Shown piece by piece: positions 8,327-18,047 of a stretch of DNA of 44,185 nucleotides. How positions within the stretch are numbered: position 1 is the stretch's first letter; every line of letters starts with the position of its first letter. The stretch covers positions 1 to 44,185 of the forward strand of contig CAZQTW010000054.1 of assembly GCA_964596165.1 (NCBI GenBank). Direction: 5' to 3'. The translations under genes and the position numbers were made by a program. Source of the stretch: CAYUQT01 sp964596165. GTDB taxonomy: Bacteria > Planctomycetota > Phycisphaerae > UBA1845 > JAFGLZ01. The notes under the pieces are model-generated. The model did no database searches. It was not told the DNA's origin and saw only the letters and a list, made by a program, of their open reading frames with translations.

Positions 8327-9271
8327 ATGAAATTCACCAAGATGCATGGTCTTGGAAACGACTATGTGTATGTCAATTGTTTCGAGGAGCGCGTCTCGAA
8401 CCCCGCCCAACTGGCGCGGATGATCAGCGACCGCCATCGGGGCGTTGGGAGCGACGGTCTGATCCTGATATGTCCGTCGGATCGGGCGGATGTTCGCATG
8501 GAGATGTACAACGCGGACGGCAGCCGGGCGCAAATGTGCGGCAACGGCATTCGGTGTGTGGCCAAGTATGCCTATGAGCATGGCTTGATTCGTGATGCCG
8601 CCGGGTCCGCCGCCTCGGTAAGCCCGGTATTGCTGGCCACTATCGTCAGCCGAACGCGTGAGGCCGACGGAGGACTCGCCGGGTGTGGCCCGCGGAGGGC
8701 AGAGCGAATTGTATCGATGGCCGTTGAGAGTGACGCGGGTGTCAAGGCCTTGGGTCTGGTGGTGGTGGACGATCACGTCGAGAGGGTGTGCGTGGATATG
8801 GGGCGACCGTCGCTCGCACCGTCGGATCTGCCTTGCACGTTGGATGGCGACAGTATTGTCGATCGCGAAATTCCCGTCGGTGATCGAGCCTATCACATGA
8901 CGTGCGTTTCGGTGGGCAATCCGCACGCCGTCATTTTCGTTGACGACCTTCGCAACGTGGAGCTGGAAACCGAGGGGCGACGGATCGAGAACGCGCCCCT
9001 TTTCCCACAACGAATCAACGTTCACTTCGTTCGGGTGAACAGTCGCTCGGACTTGACGATGATTACCTGGGAGCGCGGCAGTGGCGTCACCCAGGCCTGT
9101 GGCACGGGCGCCACGGCGGTGTGCGTGGCGGGTTCGGTCACGAAGCGCTCAGAGCGAAAGACAATCATTCATCTGCCCGGTGGCGAGCTTCACCTGAATT
9201 GGGCGTCGGACGATCATGTCTACATGACCGGACCGGCTGTCGAGGTATTCTCCGGCGAATGGCCGACATAG
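8327..9271 (+). CDS. dapF: Diaminopimelate epimerase
   Basis: A 314-residue cytoplasmic enzyme converting LL- to meso-diaminopimelate (EC 5.1.1.7) for lysine and peptidoglycan. The start MKFTKMHGLGNDYVYVN matches the family N-terminus, so the ATG at 8327 is chosen over an upstream in-frame start at 8279; GAGGGA lies about 8 nt before it. Both catalytic cysteines are present: Cys71 in MCGNGIRC and Cys258 in QACGTGATA. The protein is somewhat longer than typical because of an Ala/Arg-rich insertion (about residues 86-120). The gene is separated by 133 bp from the M50 gene. Together with dapL at 22229-23395 it completes the aminotransferase branch of the DAP pathway. Confidence 0.95.
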   Translation: MKFTKMHGLGNDYVYVNCFEERVSNPAQLARMISDRHRGVGSDGLILICPSDRADVRMEMYNADGSRAQMCGNGIRCVAKYAYEHGLIRDAAGSAASVSPVLLATIVSRTREADGGLAGCGPRRAERIVSMAVESDAGVKALGLVVVDDHVERVCVDMGRPSLAPSDLPCTLDGDSIVDREIPVGDRAYHMTCVSVGNPHAVIFVDDLRNVELETEGRRIENAPLFPQRINVHFVRVNSRSDLTMITWERGSGVTQACGTGATAVCVAGSVTKRSERKTIIHLPGGELHLNWASDDHVYMTGPAVEVFSGEWPT

Positions 9272-9369
9272 CGATAGGCTCGTGCGCATCCGTTGTGGTC
9301 CATCGATTTCGCAAACCGATGTCGTGAACGGATCGGGCCGCGGGTTTCTTCCGGAGTCGGAGGCCAGCA

Positions 9370-11820
9370 TTGACACCGAGGCCGACCAGGACCGATTGTC
9401 GTCCAAGACGACGGCTTCTCTGCCTGCTTCTGGTGGCATGGGGTGCCGTCACCGTCATTACCCAATCCATTCTGATTCGTGAGACGACCGTCCTCTTCTT
9501 CGCGGGGGAGATTTCGTGGGGCGCCGTCTTGTCTGCATGGTTACTGGGTGTTGGGGTGGGTGGCTGGCTGGGAGGCTTGGTGGTTCGATCGAGCCGACAC
9601 CCGGTTGAATGGTTTGCCTGTACGCTGTTTGTCTACGCTTTGGTTTGTCCGATCGATGTCGTGCTACTGCGTTGCAGTCGCTTTTACCTGGACATCGGTC
9701 CGGGGCAATACGTTCCCCTTGGGACCATGCTTTGGCTGAGCGGTCTGCTGGTTTCCCCATTGGGGATGATGATCGGTCTTGCGTTTGCCCTGGCCTGCCG
9801 CGTTGCCGGTGGCAGCGACGACCCGGCTGCGATCGGGTGGGTCTATTGGGCGGAGTCGGTTGGGAGTCTTTTGGGAGGTTTGGCCTTCACCTTCCTCATC
9901 GTGGGCCGTGCGGGTTCGACACCGTTGGCCGTTGTGTGCGGGTTCGTGTTGGCCTGGCTGACCCTTTTCTGGTTGCGCGGGGGGCTCCGGCCGTTACCCG
10001 GCCGGGGAGCAGCGACTGCGGATGTGCCGTCCGCAGGGAATCTAGGAGACGATCGTGACTCTCCTTGCCATACGGGATGTCTGAGGATCACGGTCGTGGC
10101 AATGGTGGGTCTGGCGCCGATCTTGTGGTGGATTGCCCCGCGCGCGGACCGATGGTCGATTGGGCGTCGGTGGCAGAGTTTTGCCCCCGGCATGGAGCTT
10201 GTGGCGAACGTGGAATCGCGCCATCAGAACTTGGCGTTGGGCTACCGAGAAGGGCAGTATGGGCTGTACTCGAATGGCCAACCGAGTCTGGTCTTTCCGG
10301 AACGGGCATCGATGCGGTGGTTCTGCCACGTGGCCATGTGTCAACATCCCCATCCTCGTCGAGTCCTGCTCCTGGGTGGCGGTGCGGAAGGTGTGTTGTC
10401 GGAAGTGTTGTTGCACCGAGGTGTTGACGCGGTTGACTACGTTGAATTGGATCCTGCCGTATTGGGGGTTGTTCGGCCCCATCTCGGCGACCGCGATCAA
10501 CAATCGCTCGCGGATGGGCGTGTGCGAATCATCCACCGGGATGCCTCCCGATTCGTCCGAGAACATGGGGATTCGTACGACATGATCATCGCGCGACTGA
10601 GTATGCCCTATTCGGCGCTAACGGCTCGGTTTTATACGGCCGATTTCTATCGTCGTTTGAGCCGTGTCATGGCTCCGGAAGGCGTCTTTGTTTTTGAGAC
10701 TCAGACATCACCTGCGGAACTGCGCGAGGAATCGATTCGGTGTCTGAGTTCCATGTACCGGACGCTCAGAGCGGTGTTTCCGAAGGTCATCGTGGGCTGG
10801 GGGGACCATCCTGTGGTGATTGCAGGCAAGAAGGAAGGGATCATTAGCACGGATCGCAAGGTGCTTGCGGATCGGCTGGAGTCGAGAGGCATTTCGGAAG
10901 AGCACTTCGCGAAAGAGGACTTCGACGTCAATGACCAACTACGGCCGGATTTGGTGGCAAGGCGTGAGTGCGAACTCGAGGCGGCGGCGCGGCCGGTGGT
11001 CAGTACGGATCTGCACCCAGGCATCTATTTGCTGTGGTTGCAGCGGTGGGAGCAACAGACTCGTGAGCGTGACAGTCGACGACTAGAGCGGGGAGGTACT
11101 GATGCACGGCGGGCGCCCTTGGGCGTATTTGCATGGATCGGGAGGCTTCGCCCAGCGAGTGTCGCAGGAAGCTTCCTGATGTTCTCGGCCGCGTGGCTCA
11201 TCTGGCGATACTTTCGATATGGGCCATCGCGCGGGTTTCAGAGTGGCATCGTTCTCTGGTCGATCGTTACGACGGGTCTTGCGACGATGTCCGTGGAAGT
11301 GGTTCTGCTGTACGCCTATCAGTCACTGTGCGGTTATGTCTATGAGCATATTGGGGCTATTGTGGGGTTGTTCATGCTGGGTCTGGCGGCGGGGAGTGCG
11401 GCGGCGGGCCGCCTGTTGGCTCGCCGCAGGGGCATTCGATGGCTACTTCCCGGCGCGGACCTGCTCCTTGCCGCTGTCCTGGCGATGGGGCTCATGATGC
11501 TTAGGATCCTTGCGCAAGTCGGGGCAAAGGGGGCGGAGCCATTCATGATCTGTGGGTTGGTCTGCGTGGTTGGCGTGTTGGGGGGGGTGTCCTTTCCGCT
11601 CGCCGCCGCGATGTACACCCGCACTGTCCAAGAACGTGCCCGGACGGCCAGTGCCATCGAGGCGGCCGACCATTTGGGGGCCGGCTTGGGTGCTGCGTTG
11701 ACGGGCATTGTTCTTGTTCCCGTGCTGGGTATCGAAATGACTGTCTTCGGCTTGATTCTTCTGAAGATCCTTAGTGGAAGCCTACTGGTTGGTCTGGCGA
11801 GGGCTGAGGTGTTCTCCTAG
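9370..11820 (+). CDS. Membrane-embedded spermidine-synthase-like protein (MFS/SpeE-type fusion)
   Basis: An 816-residue protein. The N-terminus holds about seven transmembrane helices, including the family signature RETTVLFFAGEISWGAVLSAWLLGVGVGG-like segment near residues 36-70. The central soluble domain (about 325-470) is a Rossmann-type SAM-binding fold (LLLGGGAEGVLSEVLLHRG, YVELDP). A second block of about six helices fills residues 590-810. In true spermidine synthases the catalytic loop after YDxII is Asp-rich (DxxDP); here it reads YDMIIARLSMP, lacking the catalytic Asp, so aminopropyl transfer is doubtful. The TTG start has GGAGG about 6 nt upstream. Related fusions are common in planctomycetes and deltaproteobacteria, with no firm function. 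Confidence 0.8.
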   Translation: MTPRPTRTDCRPRRRLLCLLLVAWGAVTVITQSILIRETTVLFFAGEISWGAVLSAWLLGVGVGGWLGGLVVRSSRHPVEWFACTLFVYALVCPIDVVLLRCSRFYLDIGPGQYVPLGTMLWLSGLLVSPLGMMIGLAFALACRVAGGSDDPAAIGWVYWAESVGSLLGGLAFTFLIVGRAGSTPLAVVCGFVLAWLTLFWLRGGLRPLPGRGAATADVPSAGNLGDDRDSPCHTGCLRITVVAMVGLAPILWWIAPRADRWSIGRRWQSFAPGMELVANVESRHQNLALGYREGQYGLYSNGQPSLVFPERASMRWFCHVAMCQHPHPRRVLLLGGGAEGVLSEVLLHRGVDAVDYVELDPAVLGVVRPHLGDRDQQSLADGRVRIIHRDASRFVREHGDSYDMIIARLSMPYSALTARFYTADFYRRLSRVMAPEGVFVFETQTSPAELREESIRCLSSMYRTLRAVFPKVIVGWGDHPVVIAGKKEGIISTDRKVLADRLESRGISEEHFAKEDFDVNDQLRPDLVARRECELEAAARPVVSTDLHPGIYLLWLQRWEQQTRERDSRRLERGGTDARRAPLGVFAWIGRLRPASVAGSFLMFSAAWLIWRYFRYGPSRGFQSGIVLWSIVTTGLATMSVEVVLLYAYQSLCGYVYEHIGAIVGLFMLGLAAGSAAAGRLLARRRGIRWLLPGADLLLAAVLAMGLMMLRILAQVGAKGAEPFMICGLVCVVGVLGGVSFPLAAAMYTRTVQERARTASAIEAADHLGAGLGAALTGIVLVPVLGIEMTVFGLILLKILSGSLLVGLARAEVFS

Positions 11821-11868
11821 GAGTTGACGAGGGGGCAAAGGCACATCGCGCATCCCAGTCTGCAAGAT

Positions 11869-11892
11869 GCAGCCGTCGTTCTAGTCGGCTGC
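11869..11892. terminator. Weak hairpin after the SpeE-like gene
   Basis: GCAGCCG (11869-11875) and CGGCTGC (11886-11892) form a 7-bp stem with a 10-nt loop, 49 bp after the stop codon. There is no T-tract, so if it ends transcription it would need Rho or act only as a 3' stabiliser. Confidence 0.3.
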
Positions 11893-11920
11893 CCTGAGGC
11901 GCGTCTGGAAGGGAGGTTTC

Positions 11921-11949
11921 TTGTGTGGTAGGCGTATGCGAGCTATATT
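11921..11949 (+). promoter_or_regulatory. Sigma70-like promoter for the giant TPR gene
   Basis: TTGTGT (11921-11926) and TATATT (11944-11949) are separated by 17 bp. The predicted start of transcription is near 11956, about 83 nt before the ATG at 12039. Confidence 0.6.
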
Positions 11950-12038
11950 AAGCCCAAGTTCACAAAGGGCTTGCGGTTCGTCGTTTCAGCTTTAGCTCTG
12001 CGCTTCGTGGTTTCCGTTGTATTCCGTGAGAGAGGACG

Positions 12039-15000
12039 ATGACTTCGAAGACCAGATGGACTCTTGTCGTTGTAGCGTTCGTTGTCGTGGTGGCGGGCGT
12101 GATTCTCGCCGTTGTGGGGCCGAAGAGATGGGCTCGACACCGCCAGATGACGCTGATCAGGAACGCAAATGTCTGCATGAGTCGAGGCGAATACCGGGAG
12201 GCAGAGTCTCACCTGCGGCAACTGAACGACCGGATGCCCAATAACCCCGGCGTGCTGTTGCGGTTGGCGGACGTCTGTGTCCAGCTCAAGAAGTTCGAGG
12301 AAGCTCGGACCTGGATTGACCAAGCCTCCGCGATCGTCCCTAAGGAGCCTGGTCCGGTCATTGTGAAAGCCTCAACCTATCGCCAGGAAGCGTCTCAGGC
12401 GCTTCCTAAGTCGACGGTGGACCTGTCCGAAGTGGAGCGTGTGGAGAGGCTCTGTGATCAGGCCGAGGCGCTCTTGAAATCAGTCGGCGACGTGTCTTCC
12501 GCCCAGGCACACATCCAGGCAGAACGGGGCCGCCTCTTGTCCGTTCGGGCCGATGCCGCAAGACTTCGAATCGGGGCGTATGAAGCTCAGGCTGATGCCG
12601 CCGAGAGCGCCGGACAATCCGCGGATGCGGCCACCTTCCGGAAGTTGGCAAACGAGTGGCGTCAGAAGACGGGTCAATTCACAACCTCTTCGCTCAGGGA
12701 CTTGTCGGAGGCCTACAAGCTGTTTTCCAGGGACATGGGTCTGGCGGAGGATTACGCGCAGACGGCCTTTCGCGCCAGACGCTGGGGTGAAGCCGTTGTG
12801 GTGTATCGGACCGCTTCGACGTTGGGTCGACCAACGCCGCGGTTGGCAATCACGGCGGCGCAAGCCAGCAGGGCCGCGGCCGTGGGCAAGCCGGCGGGTG
12901 TTCGCCGGCAGTCTCGACAACTGGCCATCGAGATGTTGGAACAGGCAGTGAGGAATCATCCGTACAATGCAGACGTCAAGCTGGAGCTAGCGGGTTTCCA
13001 GATCGAGGCCGGTTCGCTGGATGCGGCTGAGGAACTCGTGCGGAAGGTGTTCACGATGAGCAAGGCGCACCCGGGCGCCACCATCATGCAGGCCAGGCTG
13101 CTGATGCTGAGGGGCCGGCCGGAGGAGGCCAAGAACACGCTCGCGTCGCTGCAAACGACGGAGCTCGAACGGCCCGACGTGAGAATCCTGCAGTCCGGAA
13201 TCGAGGGTCTGCTGGGTAATTCTCACCGCTCACTTGAACTGCTTCAGCACGCGGTGGAACTTGATCCGTACCACATGGAATCGCGCCTGCATTTGGCGGC
13301 GGCCTTGGCGCGTCGGGGGATGTGGGACGAATCCATTCGGATACTGAAAGTGGGCCTTCAGCAAGATCCGGACGACATGGCGCTTCTTGCGGCGATTGTC
13401 ACGGCGAAGGTCCGGTATGGGAGGACAGCCGGTCTTGAGGTTCTACTGGAGAATGCGGAACGGGCGGCCGGCGGGGATGCTCAGACACTTGTGGACCTGG
13501 CGGTCTTCTGCATAAGGGCGGGGGCCAACGAGAGGGCACGTCGGATTGTCGATCAGTCGCTGAAGAGCGATCCGAAGTCCTTGGCATCGATACTGGTGTC
13601 CGCAGTCACGGCGATTGAGCGAGGCAAGGCGGCGGAGGCGATACAGGCGCTGGGGCCGTTGGCGAACCAGCGGGATCAGCTTCCCGGTGTTCATCTGACT
13701 CTGGCTCGGGCGCATGGGGCGCTGGGGCGGTTGAATGAAGCGGATGCCCAGTTGGCACAAGCGGCGGCATCGAGCGAGGGGGACTATCTTACGGCATATC
13801 AAGTGGTCGAGACCTACATGGACCTGGGGCTGCCGGATCGGGGCGAACATTATAGTTCTCAGTTGTTGGCTGATGATCCCGAGGCCCCGGCCACTCTGTC
13901 TCAGGCCGCGCGCATCGCCATGCTCAAGGGGAATCTTCCCGAAGCCTGTTCGTTCATGGCTCGCCTTCGCCGGCTGGGGACGATTGAATGCAGTCCACTG
14001 GATCGGCTCATGATCGATCTTGCGGCGGGTCGGTACGAAAAAGTCGTCGCGGAGGGACGTGCTCAGAAGACATGGATGGCAGGGTGCATCGCCTTTCAGG
14101 CATGGGTGCAACTAGGCAAGTCCGATGAAGCCCTCAAGGAAATCGAGGCTGCCATTCGTTCGGCACCGACGCGGTTGCCGCCGTATCTTCTGATGGCCGA
14201 GTATCTGGCCGACGTCGGCAAGGTGAAGGAAGGTTTGACTCTGCTGACCCTGATGCAGGAAATCAACCGTCCGTACGGGGCATTGGCTATCGGGCGGTTG
14301 CACTATTTGATGGGGGATTACCAGCAGGCTGTTGCGACCTATGAGGGCTTGCTTGCGAACAAGAACGTCACGTTGGACAAGCAGGCGGAGGCTTTGGTTC
14401 GCCTGGCGTTGGCTTCGTGTTATCGGCAGATGAACAAGCCTTCGGACGAAATGGCGGTGTATCAACAGATGCAGAAGGATCCGGCGATCAGTCTCGACGG
14501 AATCGAGGCCGCCTTGGAGTTGCTCATCCGCATGAGGGACTTCGCGGAAATCAACCGCGTATTGGATCCGATGGCCAACGCCCCGGCGGGGATTGCGCCG
14601 TCGTTGCTGATCCGCATGGCCGCCATCTACAGGGCGGCCGGCCAAGCCGACCGTGCGGCTGCAGTATATGACCGACTTGCCGCGCAGTTGCCCGATTCGG
14701 TGGGTATTCCGCGAATGAAAGCCGACATGTATCGCGGCATGGGCCACAAGAAGAAGGCGGTGGAGACCTACGAGCAGGCTTTGAGACGGTGGCCGGGGAA
14801 TCGCTCATTGCTGATCGATTGGGCCTCCGCCTTGGCGGAGAACGGTCAGTATCCACAATCGCTCCAGCAGATTGCAGAGCTGAGTTTGGAGGGAGCGACG
14901 GGAGGCATCATCGCCGATCGTCAGAAGGGTCTGCTCTTGGCGCAGTTGGGGCTCTGTGAGACGGCACGGCCCCTGTTGGCCAGCGTTCTGACCAAGACGG

Positions 15001-16631
15001 GAGGAATCGACTTCGAATTGCAGTGGGCTATGGGTCGTTGCCTTGCCGGACAAGGCAAGATTGAAGAAGCCATGAAGCTCCTCGGGGCCATTCCGACATC
15101 CGCCATGCACTACCCCGTTGCTCGGATCCTGATGGCCGGCCTAGAGCCGGACCCGGGAAAGGCGCTATCAATTCTCGGCGAGGGAGCTACCCACGTCGTG
15201 TCTTCCGAGCCGCTGGCAATGGCCTATGTCCAACGAGCCTTGGAGGCCGGTCGAATCGAGGACGCCATTGGAGTCGCGAACCGTTGGGCGAACCGTCCGA
15301 GGGGCGATGCGGCCAGTTGGGCCCTCACACTTGCGGATGCCCTGCAACGCAAGGGGGATTTGCCCGGTGCGATTGCAGTACTCCGCGCTGCCTGGAGGAG
15401 CCGTTCGGAGAACAGGGGATTGGGCCTTCGGTTGGCTACCTACTTGTCTGCTCAGAAGGATTGGGCAGGTGTTCGTGAGGTCCTGTCCGGTTCTGGCAGC
15501 TCGACCAAGCCCGTTTCAACCACCCAAGCGGCGGCCCCGTTGGGAGCGGTGGGGGAATGCTTGCTGGCCATGGCGGACTTGGCCGAGGGGAAGGAAGACG
15601 CCGCCGTCTCAAGATTGGACGCCATGCTGACGAGGCAAGATGTCTCCGCGAACTGGCGGACAGTCGCGGCGATGGCGCGTTTGGCGGCTGCCAAACCGAC
15701 CCCCATTGACGCGATCGTGAGTAAGCTACCGCCGGGATACGATGTGGGCATATTGCGGTCCGCCGCGGAGGCGGCGACCAGTAAGACCGGCCGACTCGCT
15801 TGCAGACTTGCAGCGGCTTCCGTCCTGGGTCGGTTGCTGGGGTTGCCGGCGCTCAGCCACACGCTTTCGAAGGCGGCTATCGAGGCCGACAGGGAGGTTG
15901 CCGTGGGCTATGCGGCCGAGTATGCGGCCCTGCGGGCGTTGGGACGGGCTAGTACCGGGCAAGCGGAGAAGACGGGCGCCGAGATCATCCGCCGGTTCGG
16001 TAAGACTGAGGTCGCTCGGAGGCTGTCGTTGCGCGTAGCACTGGATCGGGGCGACCTTGACCGCGTTGGCTCGGAGTTGAGGGCGTGGGAATCGGAGGGG
16101 GGCGTTCCCTCCGACCAGCTTTATGAGTCAGGCAGTGTCGCTCTTCTCAGGGACCGGCGCACCCAGGCTCTGGAATGGTTCGAGGCGTGTCTGAAACGCG
16201 ATCCCAAGAACGTGGGAGCGGCGAATAACGTAGCGTTCTTGCTGGCGGATTCGGCGTCGCAGGACACGGCGGCGGCGGACCGGGCCCTGACGCTGGCCGA
16301 GGAGGCCTATCGTGCCAGCGGCGGACAGGCGGCCACCGCAGACACATTGGGATGGCTGTTGGTCAAGCGTGGCCGGGCGGCGGAGGCACTTCCGATCTTG
16401 CAGGGAGCGATCGGAACATTGTGCGAGGACATCCGCGCACACTATCACATTGCCCGCGCCTACGAGGCTGTGGGGAATGCACCGATGGCCCGGTTGCATT
16501 TTGAACACGTGGCCGGTTCGGCGAAGGACGCATCACTCGCGGATGAGGCCCGCAAGGCGCTTGCGCGGTTGCCCGCATCTCTGCCGGCGACGCGGTCCTC
16601 AGCGACTGCGAGTACGAGGAAGGCTGCATAG
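12039..16631 (+). CDS. Giant membrane-anchored TPR protein (1530 aa)
   Basis: One N-terminal transmembrane helix (about residues 8-28, VVVAFVVVVAGVILAVV) anchors a very long periplasmic-side array of tetratricopeptide-like repeats running almost to the end. Examples are YREAESHLRQLNDRMPNNPGVLLRLADV near residue 52, the HPYNADVKLELAGFQIEAGSLDAAEELV block near 310, and the final repeat near 1480. The tail is Ala/Ser/Thr-rich. GAGAGAGGAC sits just before the ATG, and the gene has its own promoter. It lies between the SpeE-like gene and a polysaccharide island. Long TPR proteins accompany exosortase/EPS loci (the PrsT type), but that type is shorter, so an assembly-scaffold role is inference only. 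Confidence 0.85.
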   Translation: MTSKTRWTLVVVAFVVVVAGVILAVVGPKRWARHRQMTLIRNANVCMSRGEYREAESHLRQLNDRMPNNPGVLLRLADVCVQLKKFEEARTWIDQASAIVPKEPGPVIVKASTYRQEASQALPKSTVDLSEVERVERLCDQAEALLKSVGDVSSAQAHIQAERGRLLSVRADAARLRIGAYEAQADAAESAGQSADAATFRKLANEWRQKTGQFTTSSLRDLSEAYKLFSRDMGLAEDYAQTAFRARRWGEAVVVYRTASTLGRPTPRLAITAAQASRAAAVGKPAGVRRQSRQLAIEMLEQAVRNHPYNADVKLELAGFQIEAGSLDAAEELVRKVFTMSKAHPGATIMQARLLMLRGRPEEAKNTLASLQTTELERPDVRILQSGIEGLLGNSHRSLELLQHAVELDPYHMESRLHLAAALARRGMWDESIRILKVGLQQDPDDMALLAAIVTAKVRYGRTAGLEVLLENAERAAGGDAQTLVDLAVFCIRAGANERARRIVDQSLKSDPKSLASILVSAVTAIERGKAAEAIQALGPLANQRDQLPGVHLTLARAHGALGRLNEADAQLAQAAASSEGDYLTAYQVVETYMDLGLPDRGEHYSSQLLADDPEAPATLSQAARIAMLKGNLPEACSFMARLRRLGTIECSPLDRLMIDLAAGRYEKVVAEGRAQKTWMAGCIAFQAWVQLGKSDEALKEIEAAIRSAPTRLPPYLLMAEYLADVGKVKEGLTLLTLMQEINRPYGALAIGRLHYLMGDYQQAVATYEGLLANKNVTLDKQAEALVRLALASCYRQMNKPSDEMAVYQQMQKDPAISLDGIEAALELLIRMRDFAEINRVLDPMANAPAGIAPSLLIRMAAIYRAAGQADRAAAVYDRLAAQLPDSVGIPRMKADMYRGMGHKKKAVETYEQALRRWPGNRSLLIDWASALAENGQYPQSLQQIAELSLEGATGGIIADRQKGLLLAQLGLCETARPLLASVLTKTGGIDFELQWAMGRCLAGQGKIEEAMKLLGAIPTSAMHYPVARILMAGLEPDPGKALSILGEGATHVVSSEPLAMAYVQRALEAGRIEDAIGVANRWANRPRGDAASWALTLADALQRKGDLPGAIAVLRAAWRSRSENRGLGLRLATYLSAQKDWAGVREVLSGSGSSTKPVSTTQAAAPLGAVGECLLAMADLAEGKEDAAVSRLDAMLTRQDVSANWRTVAAMARLAAAKPTPIDAIVSKLPPGYDVGILRSAAEAATSKTGRLACRLAAASVLGRLLGLPALSHTLSKAAIEADREVAVGYAAEYAALRALGRASTGQAEKTGAEIIRRFGKTEVARRLSLRVALDRGDLDRVGSELRAWESEGGVPSDQLYESGSVALLRDRRTQALEWFEACLKRDPKNVGAANNVAFLLADSASQDTAAADRALTLAEEAYRASGGQAATADTLGWLLVKRGRAAEALPILQGAIGTLCEDIRAHYHIARAYEAVGNAPMARLHFEHVAGSAKDASLADEARKALARLPASLPATRSSATASTRKAA

Positions 16632-16649
16632 CAGGGGCGGTAAAGCGCA

Positions 16650-18047
16650 TCACGCGCGGCCTGATGCGGCCTTGCCGGGCGTGGGGGAGCGGCCGGGAAC
16701 CGGTAACGGGGCTTCGGAGACGACGTATCGGTGCTTGCCGCTGGCCGTCGGTTCGATAGAGTCCGTCAGGACGATCTCGATGCCGATTCCCGGGCCGATC
16801 TGCTTTCGTATATCCCTTTCGATTCCGGCGCACACATCCGAGGATAGAGTCGAATCACCAACGATTGAGATGATCAAATCGCGGTTGGGCCTTTGGTGGA
16901 TCCGAAATTGGCGCACGGACTCCACGCTTCTAAGGACATAGATGAGCGACAGGGCGTGCATGATCGTGTCATCGGAGGCGATGAGCATATCGGTTTGCCG
17001 TCCCTCGACGACTCGCATTCGCTCAAGGCCGCGACCGCATGGACATGTGCCCTCGGAAAGTCGTCCCATGTCTCCGGTGCGATAGCGTATGAACGGCATG
17101 CCATATGTGTCCAAATGGGTGATCACGATCTCACCCAACTGTCCGATGGGCACAGGGGCGCCGTCGGCACCCAGGATCTCGAGGATGATGTTCTCGCTGG
17201 TGATGTGCATGGAGCCCGCAGGACACTCGTGTGCAATGAATCCGCCTTCACGGCTGCCATAGCCGTCGGCCACCGGAACATGGAACGTACGTTCTATCGA
17301 TTGGCGCTGATGATCGTGCAGCTTTTCGCCGGTCACGAAGACGATTCGGAGATTCGGCTGGTGCGGTTTCCTGCCCCTTCGAAGAGCGTGTTCGCACAGC
17401 AGGGAAATGCTGCTTGGGTAGCCGAACAGGCTTCTGGGATTGTAGGCTTCGATGCGGTCCAGATAGGAGTCCATTTGCGAGGCGGACATGTTGAATGCGC
17501 TGAGAAGGAGTTGATTCGTCAGCCTGTCTCTGAGATTCTTCAGGCGGTCTTGCCGGGTGAACTCGACAGGGGAGCCCCATAGGTACACTTCCTTCTCGCC
17601 CACGTCGGCTCCGAACCAACGATGAGTCCGCATGCGGGCGGCCTGGTCGTAGGCCTGTCGACCGAGGTCGAAGTCGAAGAGAAGCGGCCGGCCCGTACTC
17701 CCTCCGGTGTTGTAAGGGCGGAGTCCGCCGGGGACATTGACCCATCGGAGCTCGTGGCGGTGGTCGCGAATCTGCTGCTTGTCCAGCAACGGCAATCGGG
17801 TCAGATAGGAAACGTCGGTCACGTCGGCCGGATGGAACTCACACTCGGCCAGTTGTCTTCGATAGAAGGGACAGTGATTCCAGGCATGCGTGAGAAGTCT
17901 TCGTAGTTTTCGAACCTGGAGATCACGGAGTCGTTCGATTGTCCACCATTGGGACCGTTCCAGTTGGGCAAGTCGGGCAAGCGTGGGACGGTCCGTGGCC
18001 CAATCGTGCAGCGGTAGCAGGATTCGCTTGACGAAGGATGCGTTCAC
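16650..18047 (-). CDS. CapK/PaaK-like adenylate-forming enzyme
   Basis: A 465-residue member of the phenylacetate-CoA-ligase-like (CapK/coenzyme-F390-synthetase-like) group of ANL enzymes, which activate a carboxylic acid as an acyl-adenylate. Core motifs are present: TGGSTGRP at 114-121, YGSREGG at 263-269, YRTGD at 322-326, and a late Lys in ASGKHRYV. A CPC motif (335-337) precedes the C-terminal subdomain. The acid substrate cannot be read from the sequence. Next to a glycosyltransferase and a deacetylase it probably supplies or transfers an acyl or amino-acyl group onto a polysaccharide. It starts with GTG, overlapping the stop of the upstream glycosyltransferase by four bases (GTGA). It ends 18 bp from the convergent TPR gene. 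Confidence 0.85.
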   Translation of the reverse strand: MNASFVKRILLPLHDWATDRPTLARLAQLERSQWWTIERLRDLQVRKLRRLLTHAWNHCPFYRRQLAECEFHPADVTDVSYLTRLPLLDKQQIRDHRHELRWVNVPGGLRPYNTGGSTGRPLLFDFDLGRQAYDQAARMRTHRWFGADVGEKEVYLWGSPVEFTRQDRLKNLRDRLTNQLLLSAFNMSASQMDSYLDRIEAYNPRSLFGYPSSISLLCEHALRRGRKPHQPNLRIVFVTGEKLHDHQRQSIERTFHVPVADGYGSREGGFIAHECPAGSMHITSENIILEILGADGAPVPIGQLGEIVITHLDTYGMPFIRYRTGDMGRLSEGTCPCGRGLERMRVVEGRQTDMLIASDDTIMHALSLIYVLRSVESVRQFRIHQRPNRDLIISIVGDSTLSSDVCAGIERDIRKQIGPGIGIEIVLTDSIEPTASGKHRYVVSEAPLPVPGRSPTPGKAASGRA

